Part shown: piece after piece, positions 27,070 through 36,556 of the stretch
How the letters are laid out: each line of letters starts with the position of its first letter
How positions within the stretch are numbered: the first letter of the stretch is position 1
DNA from: Acinetobacter sp. UBA801
GTDB taxonomy: Bacteria; Pseudomonadota; Gammaproteobacteria; Pseudomonadales; Moraxellaceae
Direction of reading: 5' to 3'
DNA length: 64,000 nt
Assembly: GCA_002296655.1 (NCBI GenBank)
Contig: DBIN01000028.1
Location: forward strand, 114,849 to 178,848
Position numbers and translations under genes: made by a program
Notes under the pieces: generated by a model
The model's input: only the letters and a program-made list of their open reading frames with translations
The model's database searches: none
What the model was told of the DNA's origin: nothing

Positions 27070-27142
27070 TCTAGATAGAATCAAACTATTCAGCTCGCTT
27101 GCGCATGTGAAATCACATGGATAACAACATCTTTGCATCACG

Positions 27143-28054
27143 TTAAGGTGGTGTTTTGATTTTTTGTGCCAATGTCCGACTCGCTTTAAGATCACGATAA
27201 AAATACAGCACCAAGCCTAACAATAAAACCAAAGCGCCCACAAAGACCATGACCGACAAAGCCTCTTGATTTAGTAGCGCACCAATCAACAAGGCAATCA
27301 TCGGCGTCATCACGGTGGTTAAAGATAAAGTGGTCGCCTGAATATTCTGTACCAATTTAAAATAACAGAACATCGCAATCAAAGAAGCCATGATCACGGT
27401 ATAGAGCAAAGCTGCGATAGATTTAAGACTTGGCAAGCTAGTCGGCACATATGACCAAATAAATGGCACAATACATAAAGCCGCAATGGTCGACACCAAA
27501 ATTGAGCCAGTTGCCTGTGCTACAGGTTCAACCTGTGTATTGACTTTTTTCACCCAGAAAATAGACATGGTGTAGGTCAGTACACTAAACAACATTAAAA
27601 TAATACCCAGAGGGTGCACGTGCTGAGTTTCGCCGCCAAAGCAGATAATACCAAGCCCCAAAATGGACACTGTCATCCCGATCCATTGAATACGTGCCAA
27701 ATGCAACTGAAACACAAAACGACCAATCAACCCCGCCATAATAGGAGTTAGACCAAACATCAGGGCGATAATACCTGAACTTAAATAAGCGGTGGCAATG
27801 TAGGTGAAAATTTGCGACCCAATCAAACTAAATGAACCTGCCAAATAACTATGCCACGCTTGTAGATGATTTGGAAATTTCACTTTTAACAGCAGCAGTA
27901 AAATAATAGCTAAAGGCAAAGCAATGAAAAAACGCAGCACCAAAGCCCAAAGCATGTGTAAATCTGACACGCTCCAAACAATTGCTAAAGGCGTCGTTGC
28001 CCAAATGAAAACCAATAAGGCATAAGTCATCATAATATTGGTTTTAGAAGGCAT
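27143..28054 (-). CDS. EamA/DMT-family exporter
   Basis: The 303-residue protein has ten predicted membrane helices arranged as two EamA repeats (about residues 5-140 and 148-285), beginning with ALLVFIWATTPLAIVWSVS. DMT proteins usually export amino acids, metabolites or drugs. The substrate cannot be read from the sequence. A short basic tail (RDLKASRTLAQKIK) is cytoplasmic. It is 12 bases downstream of the YaiI/YqxD gene on the same strand, so both may be cotranscribed. Confidence 0.85.
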   Translation of the reverse strand: MPSKTNIMMTYALLVFIWATTPLAIVWSVSDLHMLWALVLRFFIALPLAIILLLLLKVKFPNHLQAWHSYLAGSFSLIGSQIFTYIATAYLSSGIIALMFGLTPIMAGLIGRFVFQLHLARIQWIGMTVSILGLGIICFGGETQHVHPLGIILMLFSVLTYTMSIFWVKKVNTQVEPVAQATGSILVSTIAALCIVPFIWSYVPTSLPSLKSIAALLYTVIMASLIAMFCYFKLVQNIQATTLSLTTVMTPMIALLIGALLNQEALSVMVFVGALVLLLGLVLYFYRDLKASRTLAQKIKTPP

Positions 28055-28066
28055 ACACGACTCGTA

Positions 28067-28534
28067 TTAAACGGTTTTACGTTTTTGCTTTTGAATGGTT
28101 TGGTCTAAGCTACTTGAAAATTCGCGTTTATCACGTTCTGAAATAGGCGCTGGCCCGCCTGTTTGTACGCCTGCGCCACGCAACGTATCCATAAAATCAC
28201 GCAAATGCAGACGCGCTTTCACATTGGCAACTGTATAAATTTCACCACGCGGATGAATCGCAATTCCACCCTTTTCAATCACTTGTGCTGCCAATGGAAT
28301 ATCCTGCGTGATCACAATATCGTGTTCCTTCATGCGATCTACAATTTCCTGATCAGCAGCATCGGCACCATGCATGACTTGAATAGAGTTAATCCGTACC
28401 GAAGGCGTAATCCCCACGGATTGATTGGCAACAAAAGTGACTTCAAGTTGATAACGATCTGAAGCACGTAAAATGACTTCTCTTAGAATTTTAGGCAATG
28501 CATCAGCATCAACCCAAAGTTTAAATGGCAACAC
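28067..28534 (-). CDS. YaiI/YqxD family (DUF188) protein
   Basis: The 155-residue protein matches the conserved YaiI/YqxD family, a PIN-related fold of unknown function. Visible family features are WVDADALPK near the N-terminus, the FVANQSV segment, [22 protein letters not shown] and the terminal [17 protein letters not shown]. The acidic residues (DAD, ADAAD, TQD) are arranged like the metal site of PIN nucleases, so nuclease activity is possible but not shown. It is the first gene of a probable two-gene unit with the DMT exporter. Confidence 0.9.
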   Translation of the reverse strand: MLPFKLWVDADALPKILREVILRASDRYQLEVTFVANQSVGITPSVRINSIQVMHGADAADQEIVDRMKEHDIVITQDIPLAAQVIEKGGIAIHPRGEIYTVANVKARLHLRDFMDTLRGAGVQTGGPAPISERDKREFSSSLDQTIQKQKRKTV

Positions 28535-28773
28535 TGTGCAACCCTGATAATAATATGCGACTAGTGTATCAAACTCATTAAATTGCAGTATGTTTAAAAT
28601 GCTCAGAATTGCATGTTAAAGTGTAGATGAATGTGATTTTGTTTCTGCTGTATCGCTATGCACAACTTGTGCAAATGCAATGGCAAAACATGAAATTTTA
28701 GCCAAAGACTTGAAAAATCGAAATAACCCTCGATCTAAGAGTAAACAAAAGAACCTAACATCTCAAAGTGCTT

Positions 28774-29706
28774 ATGAACAATCAGAATAGACCAGAAATC
28801 ATCCACATTGAAGATCAGAACTTCGGCAGCCATGTTGAACATTGGAATTTACTCACGGATGAACCCTGCACCGAAGTTCCAAAATGGTTAGGGCTGGCTC
28901 TAGATGCACCAATTATGCCAATGGGTTTATGCCGTCATGAAGCAGAAATGGATCAAAGCACCTGGCTAATTCAAGGCCCAAGCAAACAATCTATTCAATT
29001 GACGCAAGTGATTGCGGTTGAAAATAACAAACCGCAAGCTGTAAAAACTGCCTTCCCTTGTTTTGAAAGCCCTTACAAAGTTGAAGCTAAAATTGAACGT
29101 ATCATTAGTTGCAAATCTAATACTCAAGCGGTGCTTCGACTCAATTTAGGTAACAATAGCATTGTCTATGCTTTTGATAGTTTATACAGTGTCAACCATC
29201 AACATTACCAAAAAGATCAAAGCTATTGGATGAACTTAAACGCATGGGCGTATGAACTAGAAGCTGTCACTGAAGGTGAGCAATTGGTAGTCGATGATCC
29301 TGCTTCAATTAAACATCACCGTGCGCTGAATGATATTTTAGCGGCCAATGATGGTGTTGCTCCTGCCAACCTGCAAGAACAAATTGATGCATGGCAACCT
29401 AAGTCTGAAGATGATAAAGCACCCGTAACGGTGGATTTTTCTAAAATGGTCGCATATTTATACGGTGAAAATATCGGTCAGGAAGATGAAGCATGGTTTC
29501 AAGGCAATGTTGTTGGTAAAACCAGTTTTGAATTCATGAACCAAGCCTATTCCGTTTATGATGTCACCCTAATTCATGATGAAAATCAGCCTGCGATTTT
29601 AATTCGTCTTGCAACTAGAAATCCTGCGCATCAAAACTTTGAAATTGGACAATACATTCGTGGCAACATTTGGATACAAGCCAACATTCATAATATAAAA
29701 CAGTAG
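28774..29706 (+). CDS. Cytoplasmic protein of unknown function
   Basis: I do not recognise this 310-residue acidic protein. It has no signal peptide or membrane helix. Trp- and Gln-rich segments alternate (STWLIQGPSKQSIQLTQVI, YWMNLNAWAYELEAV), and the second half (about residues 215-310) looks like a compact beta-domain ending IGQYIRGNIWIQANIHNI, which recalls an OB-like barrel. The ATG at 28774 is chosen over the GTG at 28768. A small in-frame-different peptide ORF (28680-28790) overlaps its start. A strand-conserved coding character and solitary position are all that can be said. Confidence 0.7.
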   Translation: MNNQNRPEIIHIEDQNFGSHVEHWNLLTDEPCTEVPKWLGLALDAPIMPMGLCRHEAEMDQSTWLIQGPSKQSIQLTQVIAVENNKPQAVKTAFPCFESPYKVEAKIERIISCKSNTQAVLRLNLGNNSIVYAFDSLYSVNHQHYQKDQSYWMNLNAWAYELEAVTEGEQLVVDDPASIKHHRALNDILAANDGVAPANLQEQIDAWQPKSEDDKAPVTVDFSKMVAYLYGENIGQEDEAWFQGNVVGKTSFEFMNQAYSVYDVTLIHDENQPAILIRLATRNPAHQNFEIGQYIRGNIWIQANIHNIKQ

Positions 29707-29770
29707 TTTATAAAAAAATATTAAAAATGCTATCAAACGAATAAACTTATATTCACCCCCCTCATCCTAA

Positions 29771-29790
29771 CCTTCTCCCTAGGGAGAAGG
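29771..29790. repeat. Perfect 20-bp palindrome, REP-like intergenic element
   Basis: CCTTCTCCCT followed by AGGGAGAAGG is an exact inverted repeat with no loop, preceded by CCCCCCTCATCCTAA. This motif closely resembles a short palindromic intergenic repeat that I recall from many Gram-negative genomes. Confidence 0.7.
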
Positions 29791-29859
29791 AACTTTCAAC
29801 ACTTATTTTACTGATGGCTTATGATCAGTTTTTTGTTTATGAAACACGACTATTGATAT

Positions 29860-29975
29860 TGTGGATATATTGATGGTTATTTAAGCATTTTAAATTCAAA
29901 AAACGCAGTTACCCACAGTTTTAAATTTATTATAGATTCAAAATCAGCCATATTTTAAATCGAATATGTGGATAA
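29860..29975. promoter_or_regulatory. Cluster of three DnaA-box-like sequences
   Basis: TGTGGATAA at 29967-29975 is an exact box on the minus strand (TTATCCACA). TGTGGATAT at 29860-29868 and TTACCCACA at 29909-29917 each differ from it at one position. They lie within 116 bases in AT-rich DNA. A binding function is inferred. Confidence 0.35.
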
Positions 29976-30187
29976 GTTTTTAAAAACTAAACATCTCAGC
30001 CCAATACCGTAGATAATCTGAAAGCCTTGAATGGCGCAGATTTTGAAAATCAGCACAAAATTAATTTATTATTGCTTGATATTATATTTAAAATAAAATT
30101 AGTACTTTATTTAATCAATTTTTTATGCTAAAAATATAGCCTTATTTAAATATTTAACGATAAATAGATCATCGGAAAATAATATCT

Positions 30188-30328
30188 ATGAAAATCGTGC
30201 AAGAAGAAAACTTACAACATGTTGAACATCAACTTGAACAACGCTATCAGCTCGAGCCGATGTCTTGTCTATTTTTTGCATTAGGCATGCTGCTCTCCGT
30301 CTACGGCTTACACTATTTTGTGTTCTGA
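30188..30328 (+). CDS. 46-residue single-span membrane peptide
   Basis: This ORF starts MKIVQEENLQHVEHQLEQRY, a polar, probably helical cytoplasmic segment. It continues through LEPMSC into a hydrophobic stretch (LFFALGMLLSVYGLHYFVF) that ends at the stop. A weak GGA lies about 11 bases before the ATG. A strong terminator follows 46 bases after the stop, which supports a real transcript. It does not match any small protein I know. Confidence 0.5.
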   Translation: MKIVQEENLQHVEHQLEQRYQLEPMSCLFFALGMLLSVYGLHYFVF

Positions 30329-30374
30329 GTTTTACTCATTCGCAAGCCTCTATGTCGTCTCACCGATTTCTATA

Positions 30375-30403
30375 AAAAACCCAGCTAATTCAGCTGGGTT
30401 TTT
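30375..30403. terminator. Bidirectional terminator between the small ORF and serC
   Basis: AAAAACCCAGCT and AGCTGGGTTTTT form a 12-bp stem with a 5-base loop, with A- and T-runs on both sides. It can end the small-ORF transcript on the plus strand and serC on the minus strand. Confidence 0.85.
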
Positions 30404-30420
30404 GCTTTCACTACTTTCGA

Positions 30421-31500
30421 TTAACCGTGACGTTTTGCAAAGTCATCCATAAAGTTAACCAAAGCTTGTACGCCTTCTAATGGCACTGCATTATAAATAC
30501 TTGCGCGCATACCGCCTACAGAACGGTGGCCTGCCAAGTTCAACAAACGATTGTCCTCAGCTTCTTGCAAGAATAGTTTTTCCAGTGCAGCATCAGCCAA
30601 AGTAAACGGAACGTTCATAATTGAACGGTTTGCGCTATAAATTGGATTCGCGTAGAAATCGCTTGAATCGATATAACCGTATAACAGTTTCGCTTTATCT
30701 AGGTTAGCTTGATGAATCGCATCTACACCACCATTTTGCAATAACCACTCAAATACTAAACCAGACAAATACCATGCATAAGTTGCAGGCGTATTCACCA
30801 TTGAATCGTTTTTCGCCTGTGCTGAATATTTCAAAATGCTTGGAATTTCAGGCTTGGCTTGATCAAGTAAATCTTCGCGTACAATCACGATGGTTAAGCC
30901 TGCTGGGCCAATATTTTTTTGCGCACCTGCATAAATCAGACCAAATTTAGAGACATCTAAAGGCGCAGATAAAATGCTTGACGAGAAATCACATACCAAC
31001 GGCTTGTCCGTTTCAGGAATATTGGCAAACTGTAAACCACCAATGGTTTCATTATCTGCATAATGCACATAGGCAGCATCGCGAGATAAGTTCCATTGGC
31101 TTTGTTCACTAATGGCATGCTTACCTTCAATCTGAATACCTGCTTCAACGACATGAATATCGCCATAGCGCTGTGCTTCTTTTAAAGCTTTTTCAGACCA
31201 AATACCAGTATGAATATAATCTGCCTTATTGTTTTTACCCAATAAATTCAATGGAATTGCAGAAAATTGTAACGATGCACCACCTTGCAAGAACAATACT
31301 TTGTAATTATCAGGAATATTCATTAAAGTGCGTAAATCTGCTTCTGCCTTTTCTGCAACTGCCACATAGTCTTTGCTACGATGGCTCATTTCCATAATGG
31401 AAAGTCCCTTGCCATGCCAATCTAGCATTTCAGCTTGGGCTTTTTCTAAAACGGCTGTAGGTAATGCAGCAGGACCAGCACAGAAATTGTACGCGCGCAT
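30421..31500 (-). CDS. serC: Phosphoserine aminotransferase
   Basis: SerC converts 3-phosphohydroxypyruvate to phosphoserine in serine synthesis, and also acts in pyridoxal phosphate synthesis. The 359-residue class V aminotransferase starts with the family signature YNFCAGPAALPTAVLEKAQ. It has the PLP-contacting QGGASLQFSAIP, the Schiff-base lysine in YAGAQKNIGPAG, and the C-terminal HRSVGGMRASIYNA phosphate-binding segment. Length is standard. It is monocistronic between two convergent or unrelated units and ends at a shared terminator. Confidence 0.96.
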   Translation of the reverse strand: MRAYNFCAGPAALPTAVLEKAQAEMLDWHGKGLSIMEMSHRSKDYVAVAEKAEADLRTLMNIPDNYKVLFLQGGASLQFSAIPLNLLGKNNKADYIHTGIWSEKALKEAQRYGDIHVVEAGIQIEGKHAISEQSQWNLSRDAAYVHYADNETIGGLQFANIPETDKPLVCDFSSSILSAPLDVSKFGLIYAGAQKNIGPAGLTIVIVREDLLDQAKPEIPSILKYSAQAKNDSMVNTPATYAWYLSGLVFEWLLQNGGVDAIHQANLDKAKLLYGYIDSSDFYANPIYSANRSIMNVPFTLADAALEKLFLQEAEDNRLLNLAGHRSVGGMRASIYNAVPLEGVQALVNFMDDFAKRHG

Positions 31501-31672
31501 GATTTTTCCTTATCTATGTGAAACACAATAAAATGATGGCATTTAACCACATCTTGACCTGACTTGCATAAAATTATTTCAATGCCAAGTGGCAGATGCA
31601 GTCATAAAATCAATCTTTAATCATTTTTTGCACAATGTGCATTTCGACATCAGTTATGCAGAATGAGCTAGC

Positions 31673-32116
31673 TTACTCACCAAATACCTGAATATTTAAA
31701 TTCCGAATTTTAGGTTGATTCGTTGCGGTTAGCGCATTTGTTCCCTCATCAAAACTGACATCGTATTGCACCAAGTTTTTAGGATAGGCAATTTCATAGC
31801 TGACTTTGTATTGCTGTCTGTGATTCGCTTGCTGCTCAATTTTCTTGGTCATCAAAGTGCGGGAACGCTCTGCATCTTTAGGAATTGCACTGGAGAATTT
31901 TTTCATGACCCGCTGATTATCCTGAAAATACTGTTGTAACTCAGGTTCTAAATGCGTCAAAAATTGCTCGTATTGCCCCTCTTTCAGCTCGGTATATGCT
32001 GCAAATGCAACCTGTTGTTGTGCTGCTGTCGGTTCAGGTACATTGTCTTGTACCCGACTACAGCCTGCTAAACTTAAAATTGTAGCGCATATTGCACATT
32101 GTATTTTCATGGTCAT
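31673..32116 (-). CDS. Small lipoprotein of unknown function
   Basis: The 147-residue protein has a lipoprotein signal with LSLAGC, so it is expected to be lipidated and carried through the Lol pathway. The mature part begins with a disordered SRVQDNVPEPTAAQ stretch, then a helical region (about residues 35-110) and a short beta-rich end. No known domain is recognisable; the shape recalls DUF4878-like lipoproteins but I am not sure. Three in-frame ATGs exist; 32116 is preferred because GGAAG stands 5-6 bases before it. Confidence 0.72.
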   Translation of the reverse strand: MTMKIQCAICATILSLAGCSRVQDNVPEPTAAQQQVAFAAYTELKEGQYEQFLTHLEPELQQYFQDNQRVMKKFSSAIPKDAERSRTLMTKKIEQQANHRQQYKVSYEIAYPKNLVQYDVSFDEGTNALTATNQPKIRNLNIQVFGE

Positions 32117-32145
32117 GTTTACTTCCATTTATGCAGTATAAGAAG

Positions 32146-32165
32146 AAGGACGCCGAAGCGTCCTT
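32146..32165 (-). terminator. Hairpin upstream of the lipoprotein gene, after gyrA
   Basis: AAGGACGC and GCGTCCTT form a perfect 8-bp stem around CGAA (TTCG on the minus strand), followed by CTTCTT on the gyrA strand. It is a likely gyrA terminator, although the T-run is broken by C. Confidence 0.65.
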
Positions 32166-32199
32166 AATTCATGCAATGCGAGTATCTTGCACTCACACT

Positions 32200-35100
32200 T
32201 TAGTCAGTTGAATTTTGATCACCTGAAGCAGCATCAGTTTGATTATCTTCTATTGGTGCATCTTCGGCTTGCACATCAGCCGCGGCAGGAGTTTCTGAAG
32301 ATTCTGCATTTAGCTCTTCGTCCAGTAAATCATCCTCTTCTTCCACAGCTTCAATCGCTTCTACACCCACCAGTGTTTCGTTTTCACCCAAGCGGATTAA
32401 ACGTACACCTTGTGCATTACGACCTGTTTGTGCCACTTCAGAAGCGCGAGTACGTACTAATGTACCGCCATCAGAGATCAACATCAGCTCTTTGCTTTCA
32501 TCAATCGCAACTGCACCGACCAATTCACCGTTACGTTCAGAGGTCTTAATGGCAATCACACCTTTACCACCACGTTTTTTGGTTGGGAAGTCATCTACAG
32601 GTGTACGCTTACCATAACCATTCGCCGAAGCACACAAAACTTCGCCTGTTTCTGGTACTACGACTAGCGATACAACACGGCTGGTCAACGCTGAATCTGA
32701 ACTGTCTTCATCATCACTATCTACTTCTGCATCTTCAACATCTTCGACTTGCGCTGAACCGAAGCTAACACGCATACCGCGTACACCTTTGGCTGCACGA
32801 CCCATTGAACGTACATCGGTTTCAGCAAAACGAATCGCTTTACCTTCATTGGAGAACAACATAATTTGCTGTTCGCCATCGGTAATCGCCACACCAATTA
32901 AAGTATCTTCTTCATTCAATTCAATAGCACGTAAACCATTCGAGCGCACATTACTGAATTGCTCCAATTCAACACGTTTCACTGTACCTGATGCCGTTGC
33001 CATAAAGACATAGTAGTTTTTACGCAAGGCTTCAGCTTGTGATGCAAACTCTGCAATGATCTCATCATCTAAATCGGTTGCAGAAAGCTCAACACCCAAT
33101 TGTTTCAATTGCACACGTAATGCGTCAGATAAATCATCACCATCTGCTAATTCAGCAAATGCTGCTTCTAATTCTGCATAATGTGCGGCAATGATAGCAT
33201 TAGTTTGCAGATGTGCCGCATTGGCTTTCACATAGCTACGGAAGTCTGCCAAACGCTCAGTAAATTTCTTCGGTGCATCAATGACAGGTAAAATTGCAGT
33301 GATGGTTTCATTAGCTTCTAACGGCAACAAGTTCACCATTGGACGACCTTTAGCACCACGCGATGCTTGCGGCACTTCAAACACTTTCAGACGGTACACT
33401 TTACCCACATCGGTAAAGCACAACACCGTTGCATGGTTAGAGGTCACAATTAAATGCTGCACATAATCGTCTTCTTTCATCGACGTTGCAGATTTACCAC
33501 GACCACCACGACGCTGTGCTGCGTAATCTGACAATGGTTGGGTTTTTGCATAACCTGTTTGTGAAACTGTCAGTACCACTTGTTCTTCTGGGATTAAATC
33601 TTCACGCGAGAAATCAATGCGAGATTCTACAATTTCAGTACGACGTGCATCGCCATATTGCTGTAAAACTTGCGCCAATTCTTCACGAATCACGCCCATT
33701 AGCAAATTAAAGTCATTCAAAATTGCAGTTAATTCAGCAATTTGTGCCAAAATTTCAGAATATTCTGCATGTAATTTGTCTTGTTCTAGACCTGTTAAAC
33801 GATGCAAACGTAATTCTAAAATTGCGGTCACTTGCGCAGGTGATAAACGATACACCTGACCATCTAAACCAAATGGGCGGTTAGGATCTTCACCTTCAAT
33901 TTCGTCTGGACGTACAGAAACTGAACCAGCTTTTTCTAATAATGCGACTACACCGCCTGCTGCCCATTCGCCTACCTGTAAACGCTCACGCGCTTCCGCT
34001 GGGTTGGCAGAAGATTTAATGGTTTCGATGATGGCATCAATATTGGCCAACGCGACGGTTAAGCCTTCTAAAATGTGCCCACGTTCACGTGCTTTACGCA
34101 ACTCGAACATGGTACGGCGGGTCACCACTTCTTGGCGGTGACGAATAAATGCCGCAATAATATCCTTCAGATTCATCAATTTTGGCTGACCATTGTCTAG
34201 GCAAACCATGTTGATGCTGAATGAGTTTTCTAATTGTGTATTCAAGAATAGGTTATTCACAATCACTTCAGCGTTTTCACCACGCTTCAGATCAATTGCA
34301 ATACGCATCCCTTCTTTATCAGACTCATCACGTAGTTCTGAAATACCTTCGAGTTTCTTCTCTTTTACCAGTTCAGCAATACGCTCAATGGTTTTGGCTT
34401 TATTGACCTGATAAGGGATTTCAGTAAAGACGATGGTGGTACGACCAGACTTTTGATCTTCTTCAAAATGATACTTACCACGAATATGCAAACGGCCTTT
34501 ACCTGTACGGTAAGCATCGACAATGCCTGATTTACCGTAGATGATGCCACCTGTAGGGAAGTCTGGACCAGTAATATGTTCCATTAGCCCTTCAATTGAA
34601 ATATTTGGGTTGTCTGCATAAGCCAAACATGCATGCACCACTTCAGTCATGTTATGCGGTGCCATATTGGTCGCCATACCCACCGCAATACCTGCAGCAC
34701 CATTGACCAATAGGTTTGGAATACGAGTTGGCATTACTTGAGGAATACGCTCAGAGCCGTCGTAGTTATCTTCCCAATCGACGGTGTCCTTTTCTAAATC
34801 GGCCAGCAATTCGTGGGTAAGTTTGCGCATACGGACTTCGGTATAACGCATAGCTGCAGCACTATCGCCATCAATCGAACCGAAGTTACCCTGACCATCG
34901 ACCAATTGATAACGCAAACTGAAATCTTGCGCCATGCGAACAATCGTTTCGTAAACTGCAGAATCACCATGTGGGTGATATTTACCGATGACGTCACCGA
35001 CTACACGGGCAGACTTTTTGTAAGCTTTGTTGTAGTCATTGCCCAATTCGTGCATTGCGAATAGCACACGTCGATGCACAGGTTTTAGACCATCTCGTAC

Positions 35101-35202
35101 ATCTGGCAGCGCACGTGACACAATCACACTCATCGCATAGTCTAAATACGAGTGCTTGAGTTCATCCTCAATGGCAATCGGTCTAATTTCCGATACGCTC
35201 AT
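32200..35202 (-). CDS. gyrA: DNA gyrase subunit A with an enlarged C-terminal domain
   Basis: GyrA is the DNA-cleaving and wrapping subunit of gyrase. The N-terminal half is normal: catalytic Tyr120 in [10 protein letters not shown] and the quinolone region [11 protein letters not shown] with Ser81 and Glu85, both wild type. The GyrA box QRRGGRGK lies at 563-570. At 1000 residues it is much longer than E. coli GyrA (875). Most of the excess is a helical insertion at residues about 641-728, between the first and second blades of the C-terminal pinwheel. An acidic loop (about 819-837) and an acidic tail (about 953-1000) add more. The insertion looks structured, not degenerate. Confidence 0.96.
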   Translation of the reverse strand: MSVSEIRPIAIEDELKHSYLDYAMSVIVSRALPDVRDGLKPVHRRVLFAMHELGNDYNKAYKKSARVVGDVIGKYHPHGDSAVYETIVRMAQDFSLRYQLVDGQGNFGSIDGDSAAAMRYTEVRMRKLTHELLADLEKDTVDWEDNYDGSERIPQVMPTRIPNLLVNGAAGIAVGMATNMAPHNMTEVVHACLAYADNPNISIEGLMEHITGPDFPTGGIIYGKSGIVDAYRTGKGRLHIRGKYHFEEDQKSGRTTIVFTEIPYQVNKAKTIERIAELVKEKKLEGISELRDESDKEGMRIAIDLKRGENAEVIVNNLFLNTQLENSFSINMVCLDNGQPKLMNLKDIIAAFIRHRQEVVTRRTMFELRKARERGHILEGLTVALANIDAIIETIKSSANPAEARERLQVGEWAAGGVVALLEKAGSVSVRPDEIEGEDPNRPFGLDGQVYRLSPAQVTAILELRLHRLTGLEQDKLHAEYSEILAQIAELTAILNDFNLLMGVIREELAQVLQQYGDARRTEIVESRIDFSREDLIPEEQVVLTVSQTGYAKTQPLSDYAAQRRGGRGKSATSMKEDDYVQHLIVTSNHATVLCFTDVGKVYRLKVFEVPQASRGAKGRPMVNLLPLEANETITAILPVIDAPKKFTERLADFRSYVKANAAHLQTNAIIAAHYAELEAAFAELADGDDLSDALRVQLKQLGVELSATDLDDEIIAEFASQAEALRKNYYVFMATASGTVKRVELEQFSNVRSNGLRAIELNEEDTLIGVAITDGEQQIMLFSNEGKAIRFAETDVRSMGRAAKGVRGMRVSFGSAQVEDVEDAEVDSDDEDSSDSALTSRVVSLVVVPETGEVLCASANGYGKRTPVDDFPTKKRGGKGVIAIKTSERNGELVGAVAIDESKELMLISDGGTLVRTRASEVAQTGRNAQGVRLIRLGENETLVGVEAIEAVEEEDDLLDEELNAESSETPAAADVQAEDAPIEDNQTDAASGDQNSTD

Positions 35203-35605
35203 GCATACTCCTTATTCTGCAAACAAATTTTGCTTGCATTTTATATGTCGTAAAACTTGCAAATGATTAGCCTGAAATGCAGGCTAAAAATAAAATACAG
35301 CGAAAAATTATAGCATATACGCCTGTGTTTTTGTGCTTTAGAGATGATCTTAATCTTGTTAATTTACTTAAATTTAATGGTGAGTTTTTAGCAAATTATA
35401 TTCACGCCCAAGAAATAATAGTGCGTCATATTTTGAAGAGTAAGTTCAAAATATCTTCAGCTTCCGCATGCTCACTATATACCCCATATACCAAAAACTC
35501 ACAGAATGTACTTAAAACCAATTGCTGCATCCATATTAAAAAATAAGACAATAAAAAACGCCTCTATGTTATTCACATAGAGGCGTTTTGAACTGTGTTC
35601 AGCAA
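35203..35605. other. Noncoding stretch between gyrA and etfA
   Basis: This 403-base region is the gyrA leader and the space downstream of etfA. Apart from the terminator at 35555-35589 it contains only an 89-codon frame (35277-35546) with no ribosome site and no conserved look, which I do not call. Confidence 0.5.
35555..35589 (-). terminator. Terminator of the etfBA operon
   Basis: AAAACGCCTCTATGT and ACATAGAGGCGTTTT form a perfect 15-bp stem with a 5-base loop. It begins 17 bases after the etfA stop on the minus strand. Confidence 0.9.
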
Positions 35606-36538
35606 TTAGATTTTAGAAACCAATTCTGGAACAACAGTGTTCAAGTCACCCACTAACCAGTAGTCAGCTACTGCGTTGATTGGCGCTTCTTCGTCTTTAT
35701 TGATCGCAACGATCACTTTAGAGTCTTTCATACCTGCCAAGTGTTGAATCGCACCCGAGATACCCACAGCGATATACAAATCAGGTGCAACAATTTTACC
35801 TGTTTGACCAACTTGCATGTCGTTTGGCACGAAGCCCGCATCAACTGCTGCACGAGATGCACCTTGTGCTGCACCAAGTTTGTCTGCTAATGGGTCAAGT
35901 ACTTTGTGATAATTCTCACCAGAACCTACACCACGACCACCAGAAACCACAATACGTGCAGCTGTTAATTCCGGACGCTCTGATTTCACAATTTCTTCAG
36001 AAACAAACTTAGAAATACCAGCATCTTTTGCTTCACTTACAGCTTCAACCGCAGCAGAACCACCTTCAGCAGCGACAGGGTCAAATGCTGTACCACGTAC
36101 AGTACCAACAATGATTGCTTCATCAGACTGAACTGTTGCAATCGCGTTACCTGCATAGATTGGACGCTTGAACGTATTCGCAGATTCAACAGCAATGATG
36201 TCTGTAATCATGCTCACATCAAGAAGAGCCGCCACACGTGGCAGAATGTTTTTGCCTGTGGTTGTAGAAGCAGCAAGGATATGGCTATAACCTTTACCTA
36301 ATTCTGCAACAAGTTTTGCTACGTTTTCAGCCAATTGGTTTGCATAAGCCGCATCGTCAGCAAGTAATACTTTACTTACGCCTGCAACTTTAGCTGCTTG
36401 GTCTGCAACTGCTTGCGCACCAGAACCCGCAACCAATACAGTGATATCACCACCGATTTTTTGAGCTGCAGCAACAACGTTTAATGTTGCACCATTAAGT
36501 GCTTTATTGTCGTGCTCAGCGATAACTAAAATACTCAT
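35606..36538 (-). CDS. etfA: Electron transfer flavoprotein, alpha subunit
   Basis: EtfA carries FAD and passes electrons from acyl-CoA and other dehydrogenases to the ETF-ubiquinone oxidoreductase. The 310-residue protein has the N-terminal adenine-nucleotide alpha-hydrolase-like domain (about residues 1-190) and the C-terminal FAD domain with VSGGRGVGSGENYHKV, GASRAAVDAGFVPND, QVGQTGKIVAPDLYIAVGIS and INKDEEAPI. All FAD-contact motifs are intact. It follows etfB by 18 bases and ends at a strong terminator, so the two form an operon. Confidence 0.96.
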   Translation of the reverse strand: MSILVIAEHDNKALNGATLNVVAAAQKIGGDITVLVAGSGAQAVADQAAKVAGVSKVLLADDAAYANQLAENVAKLVAELGKGYSHILAASTTTGKNILPRVAALLDVSMITDIIAVESANTFKRPIYAGNAIATVQSDEAIIVGTVRGTAFDPVAAEGGSAAVEAVSEAKDAGISKFVSEEIVKSERPELTAARIVVSGGRGVGSGENYHKVLDPLADKLGAAQGASRAAVDAGFVPNDMQVGQTGKIVAPDLYIAVGISGAIQHLAGMKDSKVIVAINKDEEAPINAVADYWLVGDLNTVVPELVSKI

Positions 36539-36556
36539 GATTTTTATCCTTCTGTA

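Larger units (their letters stand above)
29707..30187. other. 481-bp noncoding stretch with palindrome and DnaA-box-like sites
   Basis: The region between the 310-residue hypothetical gene and the 46-residue ORF is very AT-rich. It holds a perfect 20-bp palindrome (29771-29790) and three sequences close to the DnaA box. No gene of normal size is visible. Confidence 0.6.

Noticed and set aside
34813..35064. Minus- and plus-strand frames inside gyrA (also 32187-34550)
   Set aside because: These are shadows of the well-supported gyrA coding frame.
35277..35546. 89-codon plus-strand frame upstream of gyrA
   Set aside because: No ribosome site, no recognisable domain or conserved composition, and it lies in the gyrA leader region.
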